Assembly (NCBI RefSeq): GCF_900113905.1
Contig: NZ_FORC01000002.1
Span: forward strand, 248,001 to 312,000
DNA length: 64,000 nt
Direction: 5' to 3'
From: Phytopseudomonas argentinensis
GTDB taxonomy: Bacteria; Pseudomonadota; Gammaproteobacteria; Pseudomonadales; Pseudomonadaceae
Part shown: piece after piece, positions 18,901-28,523 of the stretch
How the letters are laid out: every line of letters begins with the position of its first letter
How positions within the stretch are numbered: the stretch's first letter is position 1
Notes under the pieces: model-generated
Databases searched by the model: none
Told to the model about the DNA's origin: nothing
Seen by the model: only the letters and a program-made list of their open reading frames with translations
Position numbers and translations under genes: made by a program

Positions 18901-19366
18901 CAAGTACCGGCGCTTCGCCCAGGGCCTGACCCTCGGCCATCTGGTGCACCTGGCCAACGGGCAACTGCAGCGCCTGCACGGCCGTTACCAGCTGGCGCGC
19001 AAATCCCTCGGCGAACTGGAGCTGGAAGTGATCGATACCTGGCAGGGCGATGTAGCGCGCGATACGCGCACCTTGTCCGGCGGCGAGAGTTTTCTGGTCA
19101 GCCTGGCCCTGGCCCTGGCGCTGTCCGATCTGGTCAGCCACAAGACGCGCATTGACTCGCTGTTTCTCGACGAAGGCTTCGGCACCCTGGACGGCGAGAC
19201 CCTGGAAGTGGCCCTCGATGCCCTCGACAACCTCAACGCCAGCGGCAAGATGATCGGCGTGATCAGCCACGTCGAGGCGCTCAAGGAGCGCGTTGCCGTG
19301 CAGCTCAAGGTCAACAAGGGCGTGGGTATGGGCTATAGCACCCTGGAGAAACGTTATGCGATTTAG
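15953..19366 (+). CDS. sbcC: SbcCD nuclease, ATPase subunit C
   Basis: This is the Rad50-like SMC ATPase of the SbcCD DNA-end nuclease, 1137 residues. Walker A GPTGAGKTT is near residues 37-45. Two long Gln/Ala/Glu-rich coiled coils meet at the zinc hook CPLC (about 547-550), where two molecules join through Zn. The ABC signature LSGGES begins at about 1041, followed by Walker B SLFLDEGFGTLD. All key parts are intact, so separation from sbcD has not broken the gene. The start ATG 15953 lies 171 bases from the divergent dehydrogenase start, which leaves room for an independent promoter. Its stop overlaps the start of the ankyrin gene. Confidence 0.95.
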   Translation: MKILSLRLKNLNSLKGEWKIDFTAEPFASNGLFAITGPTGAGKTTLLDAICLALYHRTPRMDKVGGENELMTRHTAECLAEVEFEVKGQGYRAFWSQRRARDKADGALQGAKAELARLDGEIITDKLSEKPKEVERLTGLDFGRFTKSMLLAQGGFAAFLEASANQRAELLEELTGTDIYGQISQRVFEQTREVKSTLDQLRARAEGVELLTDEQRQALADEATQLAVEEGATQAAFVEAGRQRQWLTDLARAEAQVTAAAAQVEAATQAEQDASGELMRLHDSQPAQRLQPAYQARREAVRALAASEEEQRSLQAQLAEAEARLRDNLHQAAKASAAVSLEENQTLQRLEEECRALDAQLQASADHERLSAELSGWQRAFDVRDQAKQVIAGLQARQQAGADQLQQLELDLNHLAQSLQAVSQAKADAEQRVTEVQGRWQTALAGRSESDWRTHWQQVHARGSALEQLAQLAERRAQLTQHLQRVTTNLAKQLQGLGEREAQRTALRERYREVKQRLSDQDKLLEQEQRIQALEAYRAQLQASEPCPLCGSTEHPAIAAYQALDVSATQRERDDARQTLDALTEQGQNLGNQVAALESQVAQSREQEQDLQRQLDALAAAWQRQGEVLEPLPDDESALAAAQTRQIAERVEVDATLKQLDNLKQELERARQDATISSQKHAAAQQQLGAVERDRDRGLAAQQALDEQLVAQREHHGQIEAELTAQLAAFGHPLPADGSSWLAARKADAERWQEAGQRRQALAQQQPALLHQASEADRQAKQWQARWQDAGGEPIVGQLLDQAAAQLESAQARWQSAERRCLELRITLDGIARQQAALREAEQAVAQQWQTALADSPFADEAAFLGALLDDRQREQLQALKQRLEKAQTEAHALQASAQAQLNTLHAEPQTEHSAAYLDERLQALQASLKQLGQRQGEIRGQLQGDEQRRLNQQALFEAIARQQGEYDSWQQLNSLIGSADGAKYRRFAQGLTLGHLVHLANGQLQRLHGRYQLARKSLGELELEVIDTWQGDVARDTRTLSGGESFLVSLALALALSDLVSHKTRIDSLFLDEGFGTLDGETLEVALDALDNLNASGKMIGVISHVEALKERVAVQLKVNKGVGMGYSTLEKRYAI

Positions 19367-19820
19367 ACTTCTAACGGCGTGCCTGTTGGCCGCTGGCGTC
19401 GCCCATGCCGATGATCTGCAAAAGGATCATGGCCTGCAGGTAATGGACGAGCGCGGCTGCGTGCTTGGCAATGCCGGCATGCAGGCGCCGACCCTGACGC
19501 TGATGGCGGCCGCCTACGGCGAGTCCGAGGCGCGCAAGGACATGGCGCTGGCACAGATGAAACAGGCGCTGGAGGCCGGCTGCCCGGTCGATGAGCCGGA
19601 CCAGATGGGGCTTTCCGCCCTCAATGGCGCGATCCTCTATAACGAGCCCGTGTTGGTAAAGCTGCTGCTCGACCATGGCGCTGACCCCAAGCGCAAGATC
19701 GTCAGCCCGAAGACCACGCTCAATGGCCTCGATTCCTTGGGCTTCCTGAACGTGCTCGACAAGCGTGACGGCAAGCGTGATCGCAAGGCCATCGGCAACC
19801 TGCTGAAGGCGCACCGCTAG
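19356..19820 (+). CDS. Periplasmic ankyrin-repeat protein
   Basis: The protein is 154 residues. The ATG at 19356 lies inside the end of sbcC (11-base overlap) behind GGAGA, so translation is probably coupled. Residues 1-18 are a signal peptide ending VAHA. Two ankyrin-like helical repeats follow: APTLTLMAAAYGESEARKDMAL and MGLSALNGAILYNEPVLVKLLLDHGADPKRK, the latter with the canonical LL-HGADP turn. A Cys pair (near residues 35 and 58) may form a disulfide. The function is unknown; the position suggests co-transcription with sbcC and not a shared pathway. Confidence 0.75.
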   Translation: MRFRLLTACLLAAGVAHADDLQKDHGLQVMDERGCVLGNAGMQAPTLTLMAAAYGESEARKDMALAQMKQALEAGCPVDEPDQMGLSALNGAILYNEPVLVKLLLDHGADPKRKIVSPKTTLNGLDSLGFLNVLDKRDGKRDRKAIGNLLKAHR

Positions 19821-19965
19821 CGTTTCGCTTGTGCCGCTGGCGGTGTTTACCGCCGGTTGCACTTTCAGCGCGGAACCATGTGGCGGGTAGGGCTATCTGT
19901 TGTAGGTATTTTTCCATCGCCCTGCAGGGGCGGTGCCTAGATTCCATACCTATTCAGGGGCGCCC

Positions 19966-21609
19966 ATGCATAGACGTAACCTTCTCAAAGCCTCCATGAT
20001 GCTGGCCGCCGCCAGTGGCCTGCCGGCTAGCCTGTTCAGCCTGCACAGTTTCGCCAAGACCGCCGATGGCGAAGCTGAACCATTCGATTTCAAGCAACTG
20101 CAGGCGCGCGCCAAGAGCATGGCCGGCAGGGCTTACAAAAGCACCGCCGAGGTGCTGCCAGAGACTCTCGCCAAGTTGACGCCCCAGCAGTTCAACGCCA
20201 TTCAGTACGACCCGGCCCACTCGCTGTGGAACGAACTGGACGGCCAGCTGGACGTGCAGTTCTTCCACGTCGGCATGGGCTTTCGCCAGCCGGTGCGCAT
20301 GCACGCCGTCGACCCCAAGAGCCGCCAGGCCCGTGAGGTGCATTTCCGCCCCGATCTGTTCGAGTACGGCAAGAGCGGCGTGGATGTTGCGCAGCTCAAG
20401 GGCGACCTTGGCTTCGCCGGCCTCAAGGTGTTCAAGCAGCCGAACATCGCCAAGTACGACATCGTCTCCTTCCTCGGTGCCAGCTACTTCCGCGCGGTGG
20501 ACAACACCGGCCAGTACGGCCTGTCGGCCCGCGGCCTGGCGATCGACACCTTTACCGACACCCCGGAAGAGTTCCCCGACTTCACCGAGTTCTGGTTCGA
20601 GACGCCGGACAAGGACGCCACCCGCTTCGTGCTTTACGCCTTGCTCGACTCGCCGAGCGCCACCGGCGCCTTCCGCTTCGATATCGACTGCCTGGAAGAC
20701 CGCGTGGTGATGGATATCGACGCCCATATCAACGCCCGCAAGACCATCAAGCAGCTGGGTATCTCGCCGATGACCAGCATGTTCTCCTGCGGCGGCCATG
20801 AGCGGCGCATGTGCGATTTCATCGCCACCGCCATCCATGACAGCGATCGCCTGTCCATGTGGCGCGGCAACGGCGAGTGGGTCTGCCGGCCGCTGAACAA
20901 CCCGGAGAAACTGCAGTTCAACGCCTTCGCCGACACCAACCCGAAAGGTTTCGGCCTGGTGCAGTTCGACCATGACTTCAAGTCCTATCAGGACACCGTG
21001 GTCTGGTACAGCCGCCGTCCGAGCCTGTGGGTGGAGCCGACCACCCAGTGGGGCGAGGGCAGCATCGACCTGCTGGAGATTCCCACCACCGGCGAAACCA
21101 TGGACAACATCGTCTGCTTCTGGAACCCCAAGCAGCCTATCGAGCCGGGTACCTCGCTGAACTTCGGCTACAAGCTGCACTGGGCCGCGTTGCCGCCGGT
21201 CAAGCCGACCCTGGCCCAGGTGCATGGCACCCGTTCCGGCATGGGCGGCTTCACCCTTGGCTGGGCGCCAGGCGAGCATTGGCCCAAGGTGTGGGCGCGG
21301 CGCTTCGCGATCGATTTCGCAGGCGGCCCGCTGGCCAAGATGGACGCCAAGGCCCAGGTCGAGGTGGTGGTCGAGGCCTCCCATGGCGAGGCCAAGGATT
21401 TCAGCATCCTGGCCCTTTACCCCGAGGTGGAAGGCTTCCGCGCGCAGTTCGACTGGTTCCCCAGCAGCGACAGCGTCGAGCCGGTGAACATGCGCGCCTA
21501 CCTGCGCCGCGTCGACAACAAGGAAGTGCTCAGCGAGACCTGGCTGTACCAGTACTTTCCGCCGGCGCCGGCAGAGCGTCGTTACCCGGACTGGAAGAGC
21601 GATTCCTGA
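19966..21609 (+). CDS. opgD: Glucan biosynthesis protein D (periplasmic)
   Basis: OpgD/MdoD, 547 residues, belongs to the MdoG family that shapes osmoregulated periplasmic glucans. The N-terminus [24 protein letters not shown] is a twin-arginine signal, which separates OpgD from Sec-exported OpgG. The mature protein contains [20 protein letters not shown], then [17 protein letters not shown] and [12 protein letters not shown], and [15 protein letters not shown]. The GGGSCA-like middle and the C-terminal immunoglobulin-like part ([24 protein letters not shown]) are complete. No opgH is nearby, so it acts with glucan synthase encoded elsewhere. It is transcribed alone. Confidence 0.9.
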   Translation: MHRRNLLKASMMLAAASGLPASLFSLHSFAKTADGEAEPFDFKQLQARAKSMAGRAYKSTAEVLPETLAKLTPQQFNAIQYDPAHSLWNELDGQLDVQFFHVGMGFRQPVRMHAVDPKSRQAREVHFRPDLFEYGKSGVDVAQLKGDLGFAGLKVFKQPNIAKYDIVSFLGASYFRAVDNTGQYGLSARGLAIDTFTDTPEEFPDFTEFWFETPDKDATRFVLYALLDSPSATGAFRFDIDCLEDRVVMDIDAHINARKTIKQLGISPMTSMFSCGGHERRMCDFIATAIHDSDRLSMWRGNGEWVCRPLNNPEKLQFNAFADTNPKGFGLVQFDHDFKSYQDTVVWYSRRPSLWVEPTTQWGEGSIDLLEIPTTGETMDNIVCFWNPKQPIEPGTSLNFGYKLHWAALPPVKPTLAQVHGTRSGMGGFTLGWAPGEHWPKVWARRFAIDFAGGPLAKMDAKAQVEVVVEASHGEAKDFSILALYPEVEGFRAQFDWFPSSDSVEPVNMRAYLRRVDNKEVLSETWLYQYFPPAPAERRYPDWKSDS

Positions 21610-21711
21610 CCGCCCGGGGCGTGGCAGGCGCCGCCTTTGGGCAGCGCTCTGCCCACGCTCCTGGCCGGCCTGATAGACTGGCGCACTTTTCCAGATTCCA
21701 AGAAGTGCGCC

Positions 21712-22263
21712 ATGGCCCTGCCGTCCACGACCTACAAGATCGATCTCAACCTCACCGATATCGATCGCAGCATCTATGAAAGCCTGCGTTTCACCGTGGC
21801 CCGCCATCCCTCGGAAACCGAGGAGCGTCTGGCCTCGCGGCTGATCGCCTATGCGCTGTTCTACCAGGAAAACCTGGCCTTCGGTCGCGGCCTGTCGGAT
21901 GTCGACGAGCCGGCGCTGTGGGAAAAGAGCCTGGACGGCCGCGTGCTGCACTGGATCGAAGTCGGCCAGCCGGACAGCGAGCGCATCACCTGGTGCTCGC
22001 GGCGTACCGAGAAATTCAGCCTAGTGGCCTACGGCAACCTGCGCGTCTGGCAGACCAAGTGCCTCGACCCGGTGCGCAGCCTGAAGAACATCAACGTCGT
22101 CGCCCTTGGCCAGGAAGCCCTGGCCGAACTGTCCCAGGATCTGCCGCGCTCGCTGAGCTGGAGCGTGATGATCAGCGATGGCGAGCTGTTCGTTACCGAC
22201 GAGCGTGGCCAGCACGAAATTCCCATCGAGTGGCTGGCTGGCGAGCGCACGACGAGTAACTGA
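21712..22263 (+). CDS. yaeQ: YaeQ family protein
   Basis: The protein is 183 residues from ATG 21712; the longer upstream frame is not conserved-looking. It matches YaeQ closely: MALPSTTYKIDLNLTDIDRSIYESLRFTVARHPSETEERLASRLIAYALFY at the start, and WIEVGQPDSERITWCSRRTEKFSLVAYG in the middle. The fold in this family is related to PD-(D/E)XK nucleases, with GQPD and the following residues at the equivalent site. No enzymatic activity is established. It lies 63 bases upstream of recJ and may share its transcript. Confidence 0.92.
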   Translation: MALPSTTYKIDLNLTDIDRSIYESLRFTVARHPSETEERLASRLIAYALFYQENLAFGRGLSDVDEPALWEKSLDGRVLHWIEVGQPDSERITWCSRRTEKFSLVAYGNLRVWQTKCLDPVRSLKNINVVALGQEALAELSQDLPRSLSWSVMISDGELFVTDERGQHEIPIEWLAGERTTSN

Positions 22264-22326
22264 TCCAAACGCGCCTGCCCCGGCTGGCGCGCCCCCGTTT
22301 AACCGCACGAGTAGAATCCGACGTCC

Positions 22327-24039
22327 ATGCGTATCGAGTCCCGCCCGCTTCCCGCTTCGCTGCCCGACCTGGGCAACCTGCCGCCGTTGTTGACCCGCCT
22401 CTATGCGGCCCGCGGGGTGCTCTCGGCAGTGGAACTGGAAAAGGGCCTGGTGCGGCTGATTCCCTTCACCCAGCTCAAGGGCATCGAGGCGGCGGTCGAG
22501 CTGTTAGTCGAGGGTCTGCGGCAACGCCAGCGCATGCTGATCGTCGGCGATTTCGACGCCGACGGCGCCACCGCCAGCACCGTTGGCCTGCTCGGCCTGC
22601 GCATGCTGGGCGCCGCACACGTCGATTATCTGGTGCCCAACCGCTTCGAGTATGGCTACGGCCTGACCCCGGAAATCGTCGCCGTGGCGCTGACCCGCGA
22701 GCCCGAATTGCTGATCACCGTCGACAACGGTATTTCCAGTATCGAAGGCGTTGCGGCTGCCAAGGCGGCCGGGCTGAAGGTGCTGGTCACCGACCATCAC
22801 CTGCCGGGCCACGAGCTGCCGGCGGCCGACGCCATCGTCAATCCCAACCAGCCGGGTTGCAACTTCCCGAGCAAATCCCTGGCCGGCGTCGGGGTGATCT
22901 TCTACGTGCTGCTTGCACTGCGTGCGCGGCTGCGTGAGCTGGGCTGGTTCAGCGCCGAACGCCCCGAGCCCAACCTGGGCGAACTGCTCGACCTGGTGGC
23001 CCTGGGCAGCGTCGCCGACGTGGTGCCGCTGGACGCCAACAACCGCATCCTCGTGCACCAGGGCCTGGCGCGCATTCGCGCCGGGCGCGCCCGCCCCGGG
23101 CTGCGTGCGCTGCTGGAAGTGGCCGGCAAGCAGCATGGGCGCATCACTTCGACCGACCTGGGCTTCATTCTCGGCCCGCGCCTGAATGCCGCCGGGCGCC
23201 TCGATGACATGAGCCTGGGTATCGAGTGCCTGCTCTGCGAGGACGAAGCCCTGGCCCGCGACATGGCCGTGCAGCTCGACCAGCTCAACCAGGACCGCAA
23301 GGCCATCGAGCAGGGCATGCAGCGTGAAGCGCTGGCCCAGCTCAAGGATTTGCCGGTGGAAAACCTGCCGTTCGGCCTCTGTCTGTTCGAGGCCGACTGG
23401 CACCAGGGCGTGATCGGCATCCTCGCCTCGCGCCTGAAAGAGCGCTACCACCGCCCGACCATCGCCTTCGCCGATGCCGGCGAGGGCATGCTCAAGGGCT
23501 CGGCGCGCTCGGTGCCGGGCTTTCATATTCGTGACGCGCTGGACGCCGTGGCCTCGCGCCATCCAGGGCTGATCAGCAAGTTCGGCGGCCACGCCATGGC
23601 TGCCGGCCTGTCGTTGCCGGCCGAGCATTTCGAGACCTTCGCCAAGGCCTTCGATGAAGAAGTTCGTCGCCAGCTTTGCGAGGACGATCTGACCGGGCGC
23701 CTGCTGTCCGACGGCGTGCTGAGCATCGACGAATTCAACCTGCCCCTGGCCCGCGAACTGCGCAATGCCGGCCCCTGGGGCCAGCACTTCCCCGAGCCGT
23801 TGTTCCACGGTGCGTTCCAGCTGGTGCAGCAGCGTATCGTCGGCGAGCGCCACCTCAAGGTGGTGCTCAAGAGCGAATGCGGCAGCCTGCAGCTCGACGG
23901 CATCGCCTTTGGTGTCGACCGCGAGGTGTGGCCCAACCCGACCGTGCGCTGGGTCGAGCTGGCCTACAAACTGGACGTCAACGAATTCCGCGGCCAGGAG
24001 TCGGTGCAGTTGCTGATTTCGCACCTGGCGCCGCGCTGA
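22327..24039 (+). CDS. recJ: Single-stranded-DNA 5'-3' exonuclease RecJ
   Basis: RecJ, 570 residues, resects 5' ends in recombination, mismatch and base-excision repair. DHH-family motifs are in order: GDFDADG (about 74-80), VDNGISS, TDHHLPG (about 155-161), NPNQPGCNFPSKSLAGVG, and LGSVADVVPLDANNR. The DHHA1 domain carries SARSVPGFHIRDAL and KFGGHAMAAGLSL, which contact DNA. A C-terminal OB-fold completes the protein. The length is normal and all motifs are intact. With sbcCD nearby, this part of the window is enriched in DNA-end processing. Confidence 0.95.
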   Translation: MRIESRPLPASLPDLGNLPPLLTRLYAARGVLSAVELEKGLVRLIPFTQLKGIEAAVELLVEGLRQRQRMLIVGDFDADGATASTVGLLGLRMLGAAHVDYLVPNRFEYGYGLTPEIVAVALTREPELLITVDNGISSIEGVAAAKAAGLKVLVTDHHLPGHELPAADAIVNPNQPGCNFPSKSLAGVGVIFYVLLALRARLRELGWFSAERPEPNLGELLDLVALGSVADVVPLDANNRILVHQGLARIRAGRARPGLRALLEVAGKQHGRITSTDLGFILGPRLNAAGRLDDMSLGIECLLCEDEALARDMAVQLDQLNQDRKAIEQGMQREALAQLKDLPVENLPFGLCLFEADWHQGVIGILASRLKERYHRPTIAFADAGEGMLKGSARSVPGFHIRDALDAVASRHPGLISKFGGHAMAAGLSLPAEHFETFAKAFDEEVRRQLCEDDLTGRLLSDGVLSIDEFNLPLARELRNAGPWGQHFPEPLFHGAFQLVQQRIVGERHLKVVLKSECGSLQLDGIAFGVDREVWPNPTVRWVELAYKLDVNEFRGQESVQLLISHLAPR

Positions 24040-24204
24040 TCGCTGCGTCACGCCCTCAACCGCTCTGCTGAACGTTGTTCACCGCCCGATGGTCTATCGA
24101 GCGGTGTGGCGCGGTCGTTCGCGCAATATTCTGACGCAATCTGTAACCGACGGCGGCCCGGCTTCCCAGTAGATTCGTCCGTTCCTGAACCATTGGAGAA
24201 CTCC

Positions 24205-24936
24205 ATGAATACGCGTGGCTTGCTCGACCAACTGCTGAAGTCCGGGCAGGAATTGCTGCAACAGAAAACCGCTGGCAAGTCTTCGTCCGGGCTCGGTGGT
24301 GCGCTGGGCGGCATGCTCGGTGGCAATGCAGGTAGCGCCGGCAAGGGCGACAACGGTGGCATTGGCTCGATGCTCAAGGGCGCCGGTGGCGGCGCGGCCC
24401 TGGCCATGCTGCTGGGCAACAAGCGGGTACGCAAGGTTGGAGGCAAGGTGGCAATCTACGGTGGCCTGGCCGCGCTTGGGGTGATCGCCTACAAGGCCTA
24501 CGGCAACTGGCAGGCCAAGCAGGCGGGTGCGCCAAAAGGCGAGCCGCAGACCCTCGATCGCCTGCCAGCGCCGCAGGTGGAACTGCACAGCCAGGGCATC
24601 CTCAAGGCCCTGGTGGCAGCGGCCAAGGCCGATGGTCATGTCGATGAGCGCGAGCGCGAGTTGATCGAGGGTGAGTTCAGCAAGCTGGCCAGCGACAGCG
24701 AGACCCAGCACTGGCTGCACGCCGAGCTCAACAAGCCGCTGGATCCGGCCGATGTGGCGCGCGCCGCCAGCACGCCGGAAATGGCCGCGGAAATGTACGT
24801 GGCCAGCGTGCTGATGGTCGACGAGGAACACTTCATGGAACGCGCCTACCTGGACGAACTGGCCCGCCATCTGAAGCTCGATCCCGCCCTCAAAGTCGAG
24901 CTCGAGGCCCAGGTTCGCCAGGACCTGCAGCAGTAG
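24205..24936 (+). CDS. DUF533/TerB-like inner-membrane-associated protein
   Basis: The protein is 243 residues from ATG 24205, with GGAGAA upstream. The N-terminus (MNTRGLLDQLLKSGQELLQ) and Gly-rich stretch (25-75) lead to a hydrophobic segment (VAIYGGLAALGVIAYKAY). After that comes a helical TerB-like domain from about 130, with ILKALVAAAKADGHVDERERELIEGEF and DPADVARAAS, and an acidic centre (VLMVDEEHFMERAYLDELARHL). This architecture is that of YebE/DUF533 proteins. Relation to tellurite resistance TerB is only by fold. It is probably cytoplasm-facing and of unknown role. The 191 bases downstream include the region leading to wspA. Confidence 0.82.
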   Translation: MNTRGLLDQLLKSGQELLQQKTAGKSSSGLGGALGGMLGGNAGSAGKGDNGGIGSMLKGAGGGAALAMLLGNKRVRKVGGKVAIYGGLAALGVIAYKAYGNWQAKQAGAPKGEPQTLDRLPAPQVELHSQGILKALVAAAKADGHVDERERELIEGEFSKLASDSETQHWLHAELNKPLDPADVARAASTPEMAAEMYVASVLMVDEEHFMERAYLDELARHLKLDPALKVELEAQVRQDLQQ

Positions 24937-25127
24937 GCCCTGCGCACCCTGCTGCCGACGGCCCGGTGCCGTCCGGCAGCCCACCTCACCTGTCATCCTT
25001 CACAGCCGGGGCGCCTGTTCTACAGTAAATAGGCCCGGTCTCGCTTGCGCTGCTACCGCAACGCCCCTAGAGTCCGGCAGCATGAGCTGCGGGCGCTGCC
25101 CTTCGGCTGGATCAGGAATATCGGCAG

Positions 25128-26762
25128 ATGGGGTTGAATGTGAAGAACTGGACTGTTCGCCAGCGTATCCAGGCAAGTTTTGCGGTCATCATCGCCATCA
25201 TGTTGCTGATGGCGGCCGCCTCCTTCGAGCGTCTGCTCAAGGTCGAGGACGGTGCCACCCGCCTGCTGGACGACGCCATGCCCGGCATGTTCCATATCAC
25301 CCAGGTGCGCAGTGCCTGGACGGACATGTTCCACCAGACCATCGTCCAGGTCAGTTTGCGTGAGCAGCACAGCCTTACCGATGCCGACAAGCAGCTGGTC
25401 AAGGGCGCCAGCGACAAGCTGGACTCGTCCCTGGTCGATTACCGCGCCACCATGCGCGACGACACCGAGCGCAACGCGCTGGTGGCCTTCGAAAAGACCC
25501 GCGAACTGTTCCTGCTGCAGCAGGCCGAAGTGCTGGACCTGTACGCGCAGGGGCGCCAGGCCGAGGCCAGGGCGGAGCTCAACGGTGCGCTCACCGACAC
25601 CTGGAACGAGGGCCGCACCCAGCTCACCGCGATGATCGAACTCAACCGCGACATGGCCTACGCGTCGGCCGGTGACATCGTGTCGGCGGTCAACCGCGCC
25701 GAGCTGAGCATGGCGATTTCCGTGCTGCTGGCGATCGTCGTGGCGTTCGTGTGTGGCTATTTCCTGATGCAGGCGATCACCCGACCGGTGCAGCAGGTGG
25801 CCGATACCCTGCAAACCCTGGCCAGTGGCGATCTGACCGCGCGCCTGAATCTGGGCCGCCGCGACGAGTTCGGGGCCATCGAAACCGGTTTCAACGGCAT
25901 GGCCGAAGAGATCAAGACCCTGGTCGCCCAGGCGCAGCGTTCCGCCGTGCAGGTCACCACCTCGGTCACCGAGATCGCCGCCACCTCCAAGCAGCAGCAG
26001 GCCACCGCCACCGAAACCGCTGCCACCACCACGGAAATCGGCGCCACTTCACGGGAAATCGCCGCCACCTCGCGTGACCTGGTGCGCACCATGACCGAAG
26101 TGTCCGGCGCCGCCGAGCAGACCTCGACCCTGGCCGGCGCCGGGCAACTGGGCCTGGCGCGCATGGAAGACACCATGCACCAGGTGATGAGCGCTGCCGA
26201 ACTGGTCAACGCCAAGCTGGCGATCCTCAACGAGAAGGCCGGCAACATCAATCACGTGGTTACCACCATCGTCAAAGTCGCCGACCAGACCAACCTGCTG
26301 TCGCTCAATGCGGCCATCGAGGCCGAGAAGGCCGGCGAATACGGCCGCGGCTTCGCCGTGGTGGCCACCGAAGTGCGCCGCCTGGCCGACCAGACCGCCG
26401 TAGCCACCTACGATATCGAACAGATGGTGCGCGAGATCCAGTCGGCGGTGTCGGCCGGGGTGATGGGCATGGACCGCTTCTCCGAAGAAGTGCGCCGCGG
26501 TATCGCCGAGGTCGGTCAGGTCGGCGAGCAGCTGGCGCAGATCATCCACCAGGTGCAGGCCCTTGCACCGCGCGTGCTGATGGTCAACGAAGGCATGCAG
26601 GCGCAGTCCACCGGTGCCGAGCAGATCAACCAGGCCCTGGTGCAGCTCAGCGAAGCCTCGTCGCAGACCGTCGAGTCGCTGCGCCAGGCCAGCGCTTCCA
26701 TCGATGACCTCAATCTGGTGGCGAACGGTCTGCGCGCCGGCGTCAGCCGCTTCAAGGTCTGA
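25128..26762 (+). CDS. wspA: WspA, surface-sensing chemoreceptor
   Basis: WspA, 544 residues, is the membrane receptor of the Wsp pathway, which raises c-di-GMP on surfaces. TM1 (about 14-30), a periplasmic helical domain, and TM2 (about 190-212) are followed by HAMP ([23 protein letters not shown]). The signalling region has a long Thr/Ala-rich heptad stretch ([31 protein letters not shown]), then the tip [51 protein letters not shown]. That [16 protein letters not shown] variant distinguishes WspA from flagellar MCPs. GTG at 25140 (VKNW) is an alternative start. It heads a seven-gene operon. Confidence 0.93.
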   Translation: MGLNVKNWTVRQRIQASFAVIIAIMLLMAAASFERLLKVEDGATRLLDDAMPGMFHITQVRSAWTDMFHQTIVQVSLREQHSLTDADKQLVKGASDKLDSSLVDYRATMRDDTERNALVAFEKTRELFLLQQAEVLDLYAQGRQAEARAELNGALTDTWNEGRTQLTAMIELNRDMAYASAGDIVSAVNRAELSMAISVLLAIVVAFVCGYFLMQAITRPVQQVADTLQTLASGDLTARLNLGRRDEFGAIETGFNGMAEEIKTLVAQAQRSAVQVTTSVTEIAATSKQQQATATETAATTTEIGATSREIAATSRDLVRTMTEVSGAAEQTSTLAGAGQLGLARMEDTMHQVMSAAELVNAKLAILNEKAGNINHVVTTIVKVADQTNLLSLNAAIEAEKAGEYGRGFAVVATEVRRLADQTAVATYDIEQMVREIQSAVSAGVMGMDRFSEEVRRGIAEVGQVGEQLAQIIHQVQALAPRVLMVNEGMQAQSTGAEQINQALVQLSEASSQTVESLRQASASIDDLNLVANGLRAGVSRFKV

Positions 26763-26766
26763 GCCG

Positions 26767-27279
26767 GTGGCCGAGGTAGGCAGGCCTTCGCCGGGGCGGC
26801 GTAGCCCGGGGCAGCTGTTCCTGTTGTTCAGCATGGGCAGCGACCGTTACGCCCTGGACGTTCACGAGGTGGTCGAAGTGCTGCCGTTGCGCCGCTTCAA
26901 GCAGATTCCCGCCGCGCCCGGCTGGGTGGCCGGGCTGTTCGTGTTTCGCGGCACACCGGTACCGGTGATCGACCTGACCGCCCAGGCGCTCGGCCGGCCT
27001 GCGCAGGTGCGCACCAGCACCCGGCTGGTGGTGGTGCATTACCAGCCCCGGGCGGATCAGCCGGCTCGCCTGCTGGGGCTGATTCTCGAACAGGCCAGCG
27101 ATACGTTGCGCAGCCCCATCGAAGCCTTCGTGGACAGCGGCGTCAGCCTGCCCGATGCACGCTACCTGGGCCCTGTGCTCAAGTCCGCCCAGGGCCTGGT
27201 GCAATGGGTGCGGGTCGCCGACCTGCTCGACGAATCGGTGCGCGAGTTGTTGTACGCGGCGCCGGAGGCCAACCAATGA
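26767..27279 (+). CDS. wspB: WspB, CheW-like adaptor
   Basis: WspB is a CheW-domain coupling protein of 170 residues that joins WspA to the WspE kinase. GTG 26767 lies four bases after the wspA stop and gives the usual family length. The longer open frame upstream runs inside wspA. CheW features include LFLLFSMGSDRYALDVHEVVEVLPLRRFKQIPAAPGWVAGLFVFRGTPVPVIDL and the later VRVADLLDE. There is a basic, Pro-rich N-terminal tail (RPSPGRRSPG). The gene overlaps wspC by four bases (ATGA). Confidence 0.92.
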   Translation: MAEVGRPSPGRRSPGQLFLLFSMGSDRYALDVHEVVEVLPLRRFKQIPAAPGWVAGLFVFRGTPVPVIDLTAQALGRPAQVRTSTRLVVVHYQPRADQPARLLGLILEQASDTLRSPIEAFVDSGVSLPDARYLGPVLKSAQGLVQWVRVADLLDESVRELLYAAPEANQ

Positions 27280-28523
27280 CCGCCCGCTTCGAACAGCTGC
27301 TGCATGGCCTGATCGGCCTGGACGCCGAGTCGGTCGGCCAGGTGGTGATCGAGCGCGCGGTTCGCCAGCGTATCGCCGCCCTGGCCTGCGCCGGCGAGGA
27401 TGACTACTGGCTGAAACTGCACAGCTCAGCCGGTGAGCAGCAGGCGCTGGTCGAGGCGGTGGTGGTGCCGGAGACCTGGTTCTTTCGCTATCCCGAATCC
27501 TTCGTGGCGCTCGCCCGGCTGGCCCGGGAGCGCGGCACGCAACTGGGCGGCGCCCGGTCACTGCGCATTCTCAGCCTGCCATGCTCGACCGGCGAGGAAC
27601 CTTATTCGATCGCCATGGCGCTGCTGGATGCCGGCCTGCCCGGCGACTCCTTTCGTATCGACGCCATGGACATCAGCGAAGTCAATCTGCAGCGTGCCGA
27701 GCGGGCCCTGTATGGGCGCAATTCGTTTCGTGGCGATGACCTGAGCTTTCGCGACCGGCATTTTTCCGAGAGCCCCGAGGGCTTCCAGTTGCACACCGAG
27801 GTGCGGCGCAAGGTGCGTCTGCTAGCCGGTAACCTGCTGGCGCCTGGACTGCTGGCCGGCGAGGCGCCCTATGATTTCGTGTTCTGTCGCAACCTGCTGA
27901 TCTATTTCGATCGGCCCACCCAGCACAGGGTAGCGGCGGTGCTGCAGCGCCTGATGCGCGATGACGGCGCGCTGTTCATCGGCCCGGCCGAAGCCAGCCT
28001 GTTCAGCCAGGCCGGCATGCAGGCGCTCAATATTCCGCTGGCCTTCGTGTTCCGCCGACAGACCGCGCGGCCGGCCAGCACGCCGGCCCAGGCTGTGCCG
28101 AGCGTCTCGGCGCGGCCACGGCCCGCGCCGGTGGCCGCTGCAACCGCCAGCGCACCTGCACCGCTACGGCGCACACCGGCCAAGGTGCCTGCGCCGGCGC
28201 CTGCGACCGCCGATAGCGCGCTGGATGAAATTGCCACCCTTGCCAATGCCGGGCGCAGCGCTGAAGCCCGCGCCGCCTGCGAGCGTTACCTCGCCGCCCA
28301 TGGGCCGACCGCCCAGGCCTTCTACTGGCTGGGGCTGCTCAGCGATGTGGCCGGGCGCAGCAGCGAGGCCCAGGACTATTACCGCAAGACCCTTTACCTG
28401 GCGCCGACCCATGCCGAGGCCCTGGCGCACCTGTCGGCGCTGCTTGCCGCCCGTGGCGACCTGGCCGGAGCCAGGCGTCTGCAACAGCGGGCTGGCCGTG
28501 GAGTGAGCCGTGATGAGCGATAG
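27276..28523 (+). CDS. wspC: WspC, CheR-type methyltransferase with TPR tail
   Basis: WspC, 415 residues, methylates WspA to keep it active. It has a CheR N-terminal helix region, then a SAM-binding core with LRILSLPCSTGEEPYSIAMAL (about 90-110), DAMDISEVNLQRAE, and FCRNLLIYFD. A low-complexity Ala/Pro/Thr linker (about 265-335) follows. Two or three TPR-like repeats (ERYLAAHGPTAQAFYWLGLLSDVAGRSSEAQDYYRKTLYLAPTHAEALAHL) end the protein. The TPR tail is characteristic of WspC and of FrzF-like CheR proteins. Its start overlaps wspB and its stop overlaps wspD. Confidence 0.93.
   Translation: MTARFEQLLHGLIGLDAESVGQVVIERAVRQRIAALACAGEDDYWLKLHSSAGEQQALVEAVVVPETWFFRYPESFVALARLARERGTQLGGARSLRILSLPCSTGEEPYSIAMALLDAGLPGDSFRIDAMDISEVNLQRAERALYGRNSFRGDDLSFRDRHFSESPEGFQLHTEVRRKVRLLAGNLLAPGLLAGEAPYDFVFCRNLLIYFDRPTQHRVAAVLQRLMRDDGALFIGPAEASLFSQAGMQALNIPLAFVFRRQTARPASTPAQAVPSVSARPRPAPVAAATASAPAPLRRTPAKVPAPAPATADSALDEIATLANAGRSAEARAACERYLAAHGPTAQAFYWLGLLSDVAGRSSEAQDYYRKTLYLAPTHAEALAHLSALLAARGDLAGARRLQQRAGRGVSRDER

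Noticed and set aside
19954..21951. 665-codon minus-strand frame
   Set aside because: Exact antisense of opgD with no protein family; shadow.
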